A DNA stretch of 64,000 bases, from positions 1 through 64,000 of IMG/VR virus record IMGVR_UViG_3300031857_000140. One strand, written 5' to 3'. A model generated the notes under the pieces. It saw only the letters and a list, made by a program, of their open reading frames with translations. It had not been told where the DNA came from and ran no database searches. This document shows, piece by piece, positions 56,405 to 64,000 of the stretch (position 1 is its first letter; each line of letters begins with the position of its first letter). The translations under genes were made by a program, and so were the position numbers. The DNA is from a virus.

Positions 56405-58501
56405 ATGGCTGGATTAGTCGAAATAGAAGACGAGGTAATCGTCAACATCTGTCCGCGAGGAACGGCCGGGGACGTTGTTACCTATGGAGACCTAGCCATC
56501 CAGCTTCCCAAGCAACCAAGAAAGCAAGACATCTTATTCCACGATAAGCCTAAAGAGCAGCAGATGTGGGCGCGTCAGGAGATGCCTGACGAGCTTCGTC
56601 GCATCAACTCAATGGAGGAGTGGATGACTATGCCTGAATCCTTTAGAAAGAAATACACCAACTACATCCAACAAGAGTATGAGCGCAGACGCACCGGACT
56701 ATGGTTCTTCAACAACGGAGTACCTACTTACATCACCGGAAACCACTACTTTTTTCTGCAATGGGCCAAGATTGACGTGGGTTACCCGTCCTACCTTGGG
56801 TTCCAGCGAGAGCTATTCATACATCTTGAAGCCTGCAATGTAGACCCAAGGTCTCTAGGGCAGGTGTACGTCAAGTGCCGACGCTCTGGATACACCAACA
56901 TGAGCGCCTCTACCATCATCAACGAGGCTACTCAGGTGAAAGAGAGGCTGTTGGGTGTGATGTCAAAGACAGGTAGCGACGCACAGGAGAACATCTTCAT
57001 GAAGAAGATAGTCCCCATCTACAAATCACTGCCGTTTTTCTTCAAGCCAATCCAGGATGGTACCACCAACCCACGGATGGAGCTCGCCTTCCGCGAGCCA
57101 TCGAAGCGAATCACCAAGACCAACAAGACATCGCAGCGCGGCGAGGCCCTCAACACGGTAGTCAACTGGAAGAACACCACCAACAACGCCTATGACGGTG
57201 AAAAGCTGCACGTCCTGTACTTAGATGAGGCCGGCAAGTGGGAAAAGCCTACCGACATCCGTGAATCGTGGCGCATTCACCGCACCTGTCTGCTCGTTGG
57301 TCGTAAGATTGTAGGAAAGGCCATCGTTGGTTCTACGGTAAACCCGCTTGACCGCGGCGGCCGACAGTTCAGAGACCTGTATGAAGCCAGCAACCCAGCG
57401 GAGCGCAACGAAAACGGACGCACCAAGAGCGGATTGTACTCAATTTTCATACCAGCATACGAAGCACTGGAAGGATTCTTTGACAAATACGGTCAGCCCA
57501 TTGTTGATGACCCAGAGGTACCAGTTTTTGGTATAGACGGAGAGAAGATTACCATCGGAGCACGCACATTCCTAAAGAACGAGCGTAAAGCGCTGGCAAA
57601 CGACAGCTACGAACTCAACGAGGTCATACGTCAGTTCCCATTCACCACAGCAGAAGCGTTTCGCGACAGCTCTAAGGCGTCGCTCTTCAACGTGCAGAAG
57701 ATATACGAGCAAATCCAGCACAATCAAGAACTGTACCCAAATCCTGTGCTCGTTGGGAACTTCGTTTGGAAGGATGGAAAGCAAGATACGGAGGTGTATT
57801 TCAAGCCAGACCCAAACGGGAGATGGCGCGTGGTATGGATGCCGCCGCATGAGCTCAGAAACAAGCAAGGTCCTCAGAATGATTGGCTAGGAGTAGGAGG
57901 CGTTGACTCCTACGACATTGACGTAACTGTTGACGCAAGGAGCTCAAAGGGCGCCTGCCATATTTACAATAAGTTCAACCTGCAGTACCCAGCCAATATG
58001 TTTGTGGCGGAGTACGCATCACGTCCGCCTCTCGCCAAAATATTCTACGAGGATGTGCTGATGGCTGCAAAGTTCTACGGCTACAGCCTTCTTATTGAGA
58101 ACAACAAATATGGAATTGCTCGCTATTTTGAACAGCGTGGATACGACCATTATCTGATGGGTAGGCCTGAGCACCTAAGCTCAGGCTACGGCAGCACGAC
58201 AAAAACAAAGGGTATTCCGTCAAACTCACAAGACATTATTCAGGCTCACGCACAGGCAATCGAAGCATACATCCATGCACACGTAGGCCTTAACGAAGAG
58301 ACGCTGCAATTTGGTAAGATGTACTTTGAGAGGACATTAGAGGATTGGATTAACTTCAAGGTCGATGACCGTACCGCTTTTGACTTGTCAATCTCCAGCG
58401 GACTTGCGCTTTTAGCAGCGCAAGGAGCGACGGCAAAGAAAGAAAAAACCGACTTTAACGTGAAAAAGTTTTTTCGTCCGGGTCGCGTCATCTTACGCTG
58501 A
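56405..58501 (+). CDS. terL: Terminase large subunit
   Basis: A 698-aa protein. Residues about 100-170 contain GNHYFFLQWAKI and then VKCRRSGYTNMSAS, a Walker A-like loop with the expected Arg; VLYLDEAGKWEK (about 270-281) is Walker B with the catalytic acidic pair. The nuclease part includes GVGGVDSYDID near residue 498, the first metal-binding Asp, and FVAEYASRPP after it. This ATPase and nuclease packages DNA into the procapsid through the portal encoded next. The 'GNHYFFLQW' phrase is one I associate with phages of Bacteroidota. Confidence 0.88.
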   Translation: MAGLVEIEDEVIVNICPRGTAGDVVTYGDLAIQLPKQPRKQDILFHDKPKEQQMWARQEMPDELRRINSMEEWMTMPESFRKKYTNYIQQEYERRRTGLWFFNNGVPTYITGNHYFFLQWAKIDVGYPSYLGFQRELFIHLEACNVDPRSLGQVYVKCRRSGYTNMSASTIINEATQVKERLLGVMSKTGSDAQENIFMKKIVPIYKSLPFFFKPIQDGTTNPRMELAFREPSKRITKTNKTSQRGEALNTVVNWKNTTNNAYDGEKLHVLYLDEAGKWEKPTDIRESWRIHRTCLLVGRKIVGKAIVGSTVNPLDRGGRQFRDLYEASNPAERNENGRTKSGLYSIFIPAYEALEGFFDKYGQPIVDDPEVPVFGIDGEKITIGARTFLKNERKALANDSYELNEVIRQFPFTTAEAFRDSSKASLFNVQKIYEQIQHNQELYPNPVLVGNFVWKDGKQDTEVYFKPDPNGRWRVVWMPPHELRNKQGPQNDWLGVGGVDSYDIDVTVDARSSKGACHIYNKFNLQYPANMFVAEYASRPPLAKIFYEDVLMAAKFYGYSLLIENNKYGIARYFEQRGYDHYLMGRPEHLSSGYGSTTKTKGIPSNSQDIIQAHAQAIEAYIHAHVGLNEETLQFGKMYFERTLEDWINFKVDDRTAFDLSISSGLALLAAQGATAKKEKTDFNVKKFFRPGRVILR

Positions 58502-58511
58502 ATCAAATAAG

Positions 58512-58519
58512 TATATTTG
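58512..58519 (+). promoter_or_regulatory. TAnnTTTG promoter for portal gene
   Basis: TATATTTG, 20 bases before ATG 58540 and 14 before GTG 58534. Confidence 0.6.
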
Positions 58520-58533
58520 CATATTAGCCCGCA

Positions 58534-60975
58534 GTGGATATGCAAAGAGATTATACAGCAAAAGGCCAGTCTACATTCCCCGACCCGTTAGCGAGTACGG
58601 AGGAAAAAATGGCAAAAGGCTATGGCCTTCAATATGCCAAGGCCATGTATGCACAGTGGATTGGCGTTGACTACAACAATTCACTTTACGGTCGTCGGTT
58701 CAATGAGATGCAGAACAACCGCGACTACGCACAGGGTACTCAGGATACGTCAATCTACCGACAAATCCTAAGTTCTCTTGATGCAAACAACGGTGACGGA
58801 ACGATGCTTACGCTGGACTATACTCCAGTGCCCATCATCCCGAAGTTTGTTCGCATCGTAGTAAACAAGATTCTTTCTCGTAAGCCGTACCCACAGGTAC
58901 AGGCTATTGACCCATTGTCTCGTTCCGAGAAAGACAAGAAGAAAAATTCAGCTGTCCTGCGCATCGAAAACAAGTCGATGCTTCAGGAGGCTAAGTCGCT
59001 TGGTCTTTCGCTGAAGGTAGACCCGGACGCTTTGCCCGACACCCCAGAGGAAACGGAAATCTTCCTGGACACCAACGTCAAGACTGACGCAGAAATCGCT
59101 GCGCAGCTCGCCACGGAGATGACCCTCACGTGGAATGACTTTGACGACGGCATCTACCGTCGTTGCGTGGAGGACTTGGTTACCTGCGGTATCGCTGTTA
59201 CCAAGCGTACCAACGACCCTAACTACGGAATCCGTGAGCAATATGTAGACCCTGCATATTTCATCCATAACTACACGGATGACCCCAACATGGCGGACCT
59301 CACCTACGCTGGACACTTCCGCACGGTGACCATCATGGAGCTCAAGCGTTTGGCTGGCAATCAGTTTACGGAAGAGCAGTACCAGCAGATTGCTCAGACG
59401 GTTATGAACCGCTACGGAAACGACCCGCTGCGCTACAGCACTCAAGGGTACAACTACGAGACCATCAGCAATCGCTACCGCTACGGATACGATGAGTTCA
59501 AGGTGCAGATTATGGACTTTGAGTTCATGTCTGTTGACGACATCGTATTCGAGAAGAAGGAGTCCAAGTTTGGCAACGTAGGATTCTACTACAAGGGCAG
59601 CACCTACAACGCTCCGCAGCAGTCGGTGTTTGACCGCGAGGCAGTGTACATGAAGAACGCCACCGTCTACGGCGGTATCTACATTGTGGGCACAGACTTC
59701 ATGTTCAACTACGGAGTTCAGAAGAACATCCCGAAGAACGTACACGACATCGCTCGTGCTCGTCTTTCGTACTCTTGCGTGGCCACCAACCTGCGTGGCA
59801 TGATTCCAAAGTCAATGGTGTCAAGCATCATCGGCTTTGGTGATATGCTTCAAATCACGCACCTGAAGCTTCAGCAGTCTATCGCCAAGGCTAAGCCTGA
59901 TGGTCTTATCATCGACATCGAAGGACTGGAGAACGTACAGCTCGGTCGTGGTGGTGAGCTCCAGCCTTTGGAGATTCAAGACATCTATGAGCAGACGGGT
60001 GTATTCTACTACCGCTCTAAGAATCCAGAGGGCGGGTTCCAAAACCCGCCTGTGCGCGAAATCGGAAACGCTATTCGTAACGTAGAGCAGCTGATTGGTT
60101 TGTACAACCACTACCTGCGCATGATTCGTGACGCTACGGGAATCAACGAAGTCGTTGATGCCAGCACTCCTAAGTCGGAGGCATTGGTTGGTGTTCGTGA
60201 GCAGGCTATCGCCGCTTCGAACAACGCTACCTACGACATCACGCACGCTGCTCAGGTACTCTACAAGAAGGTATGCGACGACATCGTACGATGCCTTCAG
60301 GTCATTCCGCCAAAGAGCATCATCTACAAGGTATACACTAACGCCATTGGTGAGACCAATATGTCTGTTCTAACATCGTTTGATAACCTGTCGATGTACA
60401 ACTTCGGCGTGGTGGTCATGGGAGAGATGGATGACCGCTCTAAGATTTACCTTGAGCAGAACATCAACATGGCCCTTTCTCAAAAGGAGATTGACCTTGA
60501 AGATGCGATTGCTATCCGACAGCTAAGAGACCCGGAGCAGGCAGAGCGCTTGCTTGTGGTGCGCCGTAAGAAGCGCATGAAGCAGCGGATGGAAGAGGCT
60601 CAGCAGCAGGCTCAGTTCCAAGCTGAGGCCAACGCTCAGGCTTCACAGGTAGCTGCTCAGTCAACGATGCAGGCAGACCAGGTGAAGGCTCAGCTTGAGG
60701 CTCAGAAGATTCAGCTTGAGACCCAGGCCAAGGCGCAGCTCATGGAGCTGCAGCACCAGTACGACATGGAGCTTCAGAAGCTCAAGAACGAAGCTGTTGT
60801 GGGCTCACAGATGGTCAAAGGTCAGACGCAAGAAAGCCTTGACAACATGAAGGAGAACCGCAAGGACGCTCGTATCAACAAGCAGGCAGAAGCGCAGTCT
60901 AAGCTGATTGCACAACGCAAAGGGGAAGAGGGCGCCATGCAGCCCGACCTAGGCGAAGCACTAATGAATGTTTAA
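58534..60975 (+). CDS. Portal protein
   Basis: An 813-aa protein from GTG 58534 (ATG 58540 gives 811). It follows terL and has a P22-like portal pattern: a helical N-terminus with the GRRFNEMQNNRDYAQGT segment, a conserved TYAGHFRTVTIMELKRLAG, a central beta/helix region with VREIGNAIRNVEQLIGLYNHYLR and DATGINEV, and a very long C-terminal Gln/Ala/Glu-rich coiled coil (about residues 680-800), like the barrel/crown of P22-type portals. It forms the dodecameric DNA gate at one vertex. Function by context and pattern is strong. Confidence 0.8.
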   Translation: MDMQRDYTAKGQSTFPDPLASTEEKMAKGYGLQYAKAMYAQWIGVDYNNSLYGRRFNEMQNNRDYAQGTQDTSIYRQILSSLDANNGDGTMLTLDYTPVPIIPKFVRIVVNKILSRKPYPQVQAIDPLSRSEKDKKKNSAVLRIENKSMLQEAKSLGLSLKVDPDALPDTPEETEIFLDTNVKTDAEIAAQLATEMTLTWNDFDDGIYRRCVEDLVTCGIAVTKRTNDPNYGIREQYVDPAYFIHNYTDDPNMADLTYAGHFRTVTIMELKRLAGNQFTEEQYQQIAQTVMNRYGNDPLRYSTQGYNYETISNRYRYGYDEFKVQIMDFEFMSVDDIVFEKKESKFGNVGFYYKGSTYNAPQQSVFDREAVYMKNATVYGGIYIVGTDFMFNYGVQKNIPKNVHDIARARLSYSCVATNLRGMIPKSMVSSIIGFGDMLQITHLKLQQSIAKAKPDGLIIDIEGLENVQLGRGGELQPLEIQDIYEQTGVFYYRSKNPEGGFQNPPVREIGNAIRNVEQLIGLYNHYLRMIRDATGINEVVDASTPKSEALVGVREQAIAASNNATYDITHAAQVLYKKVCDDIVRCLQVIPPKSIIYKVYTNAIGETNMSVLTSFDNLSMYNFGVVVMGEMDDRSKIYLEQNINMALSQKEIDLEDAIAIRQLRDPEQAERLLVVRRKKRMKQRMEEAQQQAQFQAEANAQASQVAAQSTMQADQVKAQLEAQKIQLETQAKAQLMELQHQYDMELQKLKNEAVVGSQMVKGQTQESLDNMKENRKDARINKQAEAQSKLIAQRKGEEGAMQPDLGEALMNV

Positions 60976-60980
60976 CTTTG
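60973..60980 (+). promoter_or_regulatory. TAnnTTTG promoter, leaderless type
   Basis: TAACTTTG overlaps the portal stop and is followed by four bases (TGAT) and ATG 60985. Confidence 0.6.
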
Positions 60981-60984
60981 TGAT

Positions 60985-61353
60985 ATGAGCAGTTGTTCCT
61001 CCAATTCAGTAAACTTAGACAACGCGAAGCAGGTAGATATTACCTGCCGTCGTGGAGATACATTTACGCTAGAGATTAACTTTTACGACCCTAACGGAAA
61101 CCCAATCAACCTAACTGGTTACACTTGGAAGATGGACGTTTCTGTTAGCGATAACGTAGCTCCTGTACTTGACGATACTGCATTTACCTACACGGGAAAT
61201 AGCACTGGAACACTATACGTAGCAGCCAGCGCTGCTACGATGTCTACCATTGCTGGTGGAGTTTACATCTACGGACTTCAGAGTACCGATGGTGGCGTTG
61301 TAAAGACGTGGATATACGGAACCTTTAACGTAAACGAGGACGTCGTTTCATGA
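60985..61353 (+). CDS. Small beta-rich virion protein
   Basis: A 122-aa protein, MSSCSSNSVNLDNAKQVDIT and on. RRGDTFTLEINFYDPNGNPINLTGYTWKMDV is the kind of N-terminal beta-sandwich found in BppU-like and other baseplate or appendage proteins. First gene of the fibre operon, behind a leaderless-type promoter; ATGA overlap with the next gene. Probably links fibres to the particle. Confidence 0.55.
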   Translation: MSSCSSNSVNLDNAKQVDITCRRGDTFTLEINFYDPNGNPINLTGYTWKMDVSVSDNVAPVLDDTAFTYTGNSTGTLYVAASAATMSTIAGGVYIYGLQSTDGGVVKTWIYGTFNVNEDVVS

Positions 61354-61676
61354 GTTCTTCAGTAGTAGTAAACGAAGTAACCACCTCGGTCGTTGTAAAC
61401 GAAGTCGAGACCTCTGCTATTGTTTTAAAACAAAAGAATAACACGGTAACCGTTACTGGAGTAATAGGTGGCGTCAGCCTTGACGCTAACTACGTCTACA
61501 TTCAGTCGTCTCCTTCCGCCGTATGGGTTGTTACGCACAACCTTGCAAAATATCCTTCTGTAAGTGTTGTTGACTCTGCCGACAACATTGTATTTGGAGA
61601 AGTATTATATAATTCAGTAAACCAAGTAACCCTAACTTTCGCTGGAGCTTTCAGCGGCAAAGCATTCTTTAACTAA
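61350..61676 (+). CDS. Small appendage protein
   Basis: A 108-aa Val/Thr-rich protein. The C-terminal half (WVVTHNLAKYPSVSVVDSAD, QVTLTFAGAFSGKAFF) is a small beta domain resembling the C-terminal domain of the 495-aa fibre downstream (ITHNLNSRDVIVQV). It overlaps both neighbours. Probably a short fibre or collar subunit. Confidence 0.6.
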   Translation: MSSSVVVNEVTTSVVVNEVETSAIVLKQKNNTVTVTGVIGGVSLDANYVYIQSSPSAVWVVTHNLAKYPSVSVVDSADNIVFGEVLYNSVNQVTLTFAGAFSGKAFFN

Positions 61677-63163
61677 TGGCTATTAAGTTTGTATCGTCCA
61701 TTAACCTCAACCAGAATGAGCTGCAAAATGCGGTCATTCAGAACTTGGCTTCTCCTCCAGGGAGTCCGGTAGAGGGACAAGTTTACTACGACTCCTCCGC
61801 GGGTGATAAGTCAATTTACTTCTGGGACGGAACCCAGTGGATTGACGTAGGTGGTGACATCCGAAGCGTAACCGCAGGAGCTGGTCTTACCCAGACTGGT
61901 ACTCGTGACATTACCATCAACGTAGGTCAGGGTACTGGTATCTTGGTTAACCCAGACAACGTACAGCTGTACCACCTTGGTCTTGAGAACCTCACCGACC
62001 CTAACGCTGACCGAATCTTCTTCTGGGACGACTCAGCAGGTGCTTCTCAGTGGCTTGAGGTATCTACCGCTACGGGTATCAATATCAGCGGTACGACCCT
62101 TCAGCTTGGTTCTATCCCCAATAGTTCACTCACGAACTCAAGTGTAACCTACACCGCTGGTGCTGGTTTGACGGGTGGTGGAACTGTTGCTCTTGGTTCA
62201 AGCGCTACGCTTACCGTTGGTGCTGGAACGGGTATCACGGTCAACGCTGACGACGTAGCCCTTAAGAACGCAGGAAGCCTAAACAACAACGCGGTAACCA
62301 AGTGGGATTCGTCCAACGGCCAGCTTGTTAACTCCATCATTACGGACGACGGTTCAACGGTAACGATTGCTGGCAACCTCGACGTAAACGGAACGACGAC
62401 GACCATCGACAGCACGATTGTATCTATTGGTGACAATATGATGCAGTACGCCAACGCTAACGTGGCCAACAGCGTCGACATTGGTTTCTACGGAAACTAC
62501 GTCAACAGCGGAACGAAGTACGCTACGTTCTTCTACGACGCTTCTGTAAGCTCTGTAAGTGAGGCTGTCTTTACTCTTGGCCAGACATCAACTGAGCCAA
62601 CGTCTACCGTTAGTGGCCTTACTGTTGGTCGCCTTGTTGCTAACCTAACTGGTGATGTAACTGGTAACGCCTCTACTGCTACTGCACTTCAGACGGCCCG
62701 CACCATCAGCATCACGGGAGACGCCACGTGGACGGTAACGTTTGACGGAACAGCTAACGTAACCTCTGGTCTTACGCTCGCTAACTCTGGTGTTACTGCC
62801 GGAACGTATGGTAGCGCTTCTAGCGTTGCTCAGGTTACGTTTGACGCTAAGGGACGTGCTACGAGCGCAAGCTCTGTAACAATTGCTATCACGGCATCGC
62901 AGGTCACTGACTTCACTAGTGCTGTTCAGGCCATCATTGACGGCAGCGGAGCTGTTGCTAACGTAGGTGATGGAAGCAATACCTCTTACGCCATCACTCA
63001 CAACCTCAATAGCCGTGACGTGATTGTGCAGGTGTACGATAATGCTACGTATGACACTGTATACACCGATGTTATCCGTACTAGCGTGAATGTTGTCACT
63101 GTAACATTTGCTACAGCACCCGCAAGCAACGCCTACAGGGTCGTTATCCAAAGGGTTTCGTAG
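61676..63163 (+). CDS. Tail/appendage fibre protein
   Basis: A 495-aa fibre. N-terminus MAIKFVSSINLNQNELQNAV, then an anchor-like segment with PVEGQVYYDSSAGDKSIYFWDG (common in phage fibre N-termini), Gly/Thr-rich beta repeats (TAGAGLTGGG), a stalk resembling the giant fibres (AVTKWDSSNGQLVNSIITDD) and a 65-residue C-terminal domain. It is coupled by TAATG to the preceding gene. Its last part recurs at window bases 1-824. Likely one component of a multi-protein receptor-binding apparatus together with the two giant fibres downstream. Confidence 0.75.
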   Translation: MAIKFVSSINLNQNELQNAVIQNLASPPGSPVEGQVYYDSSAGDKSIYFWDGTQWIDVGGDIRSVTAGAGLTQTGTRDITINVGQGTGILVNPDNVQLYHLGLENLTDPNADRIFFWDDSAGASQWLEVSTATGINISGTTLQLGSIPNSSLTNSSVTYTAGAGLTGGGTVALGSSATLTVGAGTGITVNADDVALKNAGSLNNNAVTKWDSSNGQLVNSIITDDGSTVTIAGNLDVNGTTTTIDSTIVSIGDNMMQYANANVANSVDIGFYGNYVNSGTKYATFFYDASVSSVSEAVFTLGQTSTEPTSTVSGLTVGRLVANLTGDVTGNASTATALQTARTISITGDATWTVTFDGTANVTSGLTLANSGVTAGTYGSASSVAQVTFDAKGRATSASSVTIAITASQVTDFTSAVQAIIDGSGAVANVGDGSNTSYAITHNLNSRDVIVQVYDNATYDTVYTDVIRTSVNVVTVTFATAPASNAYRVVIQRVS

Positions 63164-63184
63164 ACACGTGTAACATATTTGAGC

Positions 63185-63228
63185 AGCGGTGGTTGGCGTA
63201 AGCTTTCCACCGCTTTTCTTTATCTTTG
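63185..63228 (+). promoter_or_regulatory. Second copy of terminator and leaderless promoter
   Basis: Stem AGCGGTGG/CCACCGCT (63185-63214), T-run, then TATCTTTG (63221-63228), identical to 846-889. Confidence 0.7.
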
Positions 63229-63232
63229 TAGT

Positions 63233-63973
63233 ATGAAGCTGTGCGGTAAATGCAAAACTGAGAAACCATTTGAAGAGTTCCATAAGTGCAAGTCGCACAA
63301 AGATGGCCTATCATCTCATTGCAAACCCTGCAAGAAGGTTGCTGACAGAAAATACAACGAAGAAAACAGGGATGTTGTTGCGGCTAAGAAAAAAGAATAC
63401 AACGAAAGAAACAAAGAGCGCCTAGCTGAAAAAAAGAAAATATACTCGCAAAATAATAAAGAGTTATTAAAGGAATATAAGAGACAATACTATCTAAAGA
63501 ACAAAGAGTCTATATCCATTAAGCAACGTGAGCATTATGAAAAAACTAGAGACTCTTACATTTCAAGAACTAGGAAGCACTATATAGCTAATAAAGAATC
63601 TATTGCTGTCAAGAAGAGAGAGTACGAAAAGAAACGAAAGGAGTCAAACCCAGTATTCAAATTGATTTGCAATATGAGAACAAGTATATATAGGTCTTGT
63701 AGAGCGATGAGTTTGAACAAGAAGTTTAAGACATTTGATGCTCTCGGCATCACACAAGATGAGTTTAAGATATATATTGAGTCACACTTTGTTGAAGGTA
63801 TGACTTGGAATAACTATGGGCACGGCGAAGGCAAGTGGTCCATTGACCACACAAAGCCACTTTGCACAGCAAAGACAGAAGAAGACGTTTTCACATTGAA
63901 TCACTACACTAATCTCCGGCCGATGTGGTGGTTCGACAATTTAGCTAAAGGCGGAAAATATCAAGAACAATGA
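63233..63973 (+). CDS. HNH endonuclease, second copy of 894-1634
   Basis: Identical to the gene at 894-1634, lying in the repeated end; see that entry for domains. It directly follows the fibre gene (61676-63163), showing the true order fibre, HNH, giant fibre in the circular map. Confidence 0.8.
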   Translation: MKLCGKCKTEKPFEEFHKCKSHKDGLSSHCKPCKKVADRKYNEENRDVVAAKKKEYNERNKERLAEKKKIYSQNNKELLKEYKRQYYLKNKESISIKQREHYEKTRDSYISRTRKHYIANKESIAVKKREYEKKRKESNPVFKLICNMRTSIYRSCRAMSLNKKFKTFDALGITQDEFKIYIESHFVEGMTWNNYGHGEGKWSIDHTKPLCTAKTEEDVFTLNHYTNLRPMWWFDNLAKGGKYQEQ

Positions 63974-64000
63974 GCGTGAGATTTTTATCAGGAGTAAACG
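63970..64000 (+). CDS. Giant tail fibre, 5' fragment (complete at 1631-5686)
   Basis: First ten codons (MSVRFLSGVN) of the 1,351-aa fibre, cut by the window edge. Confidence 0.85.
   Translation, partial: MSVRFLSGVN

Larger units (their letters stand above)
62340..64000. repeat. Terminal identity, right copy
   Basis: Same sequence as bases 1-1661. Genes in it are counted once in the genome. Confidence 0.9.

Noticed and set aside
58948-59745. 265-codon antisense frame in the portal gene
   Set aside because: Composition (Val/Leu/His-rich) is that of a mirror frame; the portal frame is clearly the coding one.
1-64000. tRNA genes
   Set aside because: Candidate T-loop words (such as gttcgaat at about 4630 and 32722) lie inside protein genes and no cloverleaf could be drawn. 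A tRNAscan run would settle it.
1-64000. Integrase, repressor and attachment site (lysogeny module)
   Set aside because: No tyrosine or serine recombinase motif and no clear CI-like repressor were seen; the winged-helix protein alone is not enough.

Overview
The window is a complete or near-complete genome of a tailed double-stranded DNA phage of a Bacteroidota (probably flavobacterial) host. The first 1,661 bases are repeated identically as the last 1,661 (offset 62,339), so the unique sequence is about 62.3 kb, either a circular map read past its start or a terminally redundant molecule. The host call rests on recurrent TAnnTTTG (-7 type) promoters, A-rich rather than Shine-Dalgarno leaders, Bacteroidota-style lipoprotein signals and a BT4734/VirE-type primase domain. 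A P22-like portal, beta-rich hub and ring-type proteins, large internal proteins and no tape measure or sheath point to a short-tailed virion laid out like a compact crAss-like podovirus; this is inference.

Layout. 53.9-62.3 kb and 0-30.4 kb are rightward: fibre-like protein, GroES-like protein, terminase (56-58.5 kb), portal, small appendage proteins, then a fibre cluster with an inserted HNH gene. Next come two giant fibres built on GIGTTSP repeats (the second ending in an S74 autochaperone), scaffold, major capsid protein, ring/adaptor proteins, a 1,689-aa hub, three internal proteins (up to 1,834 aa) and a holin/spanin lysis cassette (28.6-30.1 kb). 30.4-48.3 kb is one long leftward block of about 45 mostly tiny, overlapping genes. 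It holds replication and recombination (primase-helicase, DnaA-domain-IV protein, SSB-like protein, PD-(D/E)XK nucleases, RusA-like resolvase, ERF/Rad52-like annealing protein), a HAD phosphatase, a glycosyltransferase, a GH73 hydrolase, and three enzymes of gamma-glutamyl/amide chemistry: amidoligase, class II glutamine amidotransferase and gamma-glutamylcyclotransferase. No DNA or RNA polymerase is visible, so host polymerases are presumably used.

47.5-49.65 kb is the control region: a row of eight stem-loops, two copies of a TTTAGAA/TTCTAAA palindrome, a G-quadruplex motif, a second stem-loop cluster, and two homing-type endonuclease genes (HNH and GIY-YIG). 50-53.9 kb is a mixed zone with a GH19 endolysin, small basic proteins with their own promoters and terminators, and a possible winged-helix regulator.

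The most interesting items are the amidoligase/GATase/cyclotransferase trio, the structured control region, a strand-biased octamer AACAGCTA, and promoters placed exactly four bases before ATG, which imply leaderless mRNAs.
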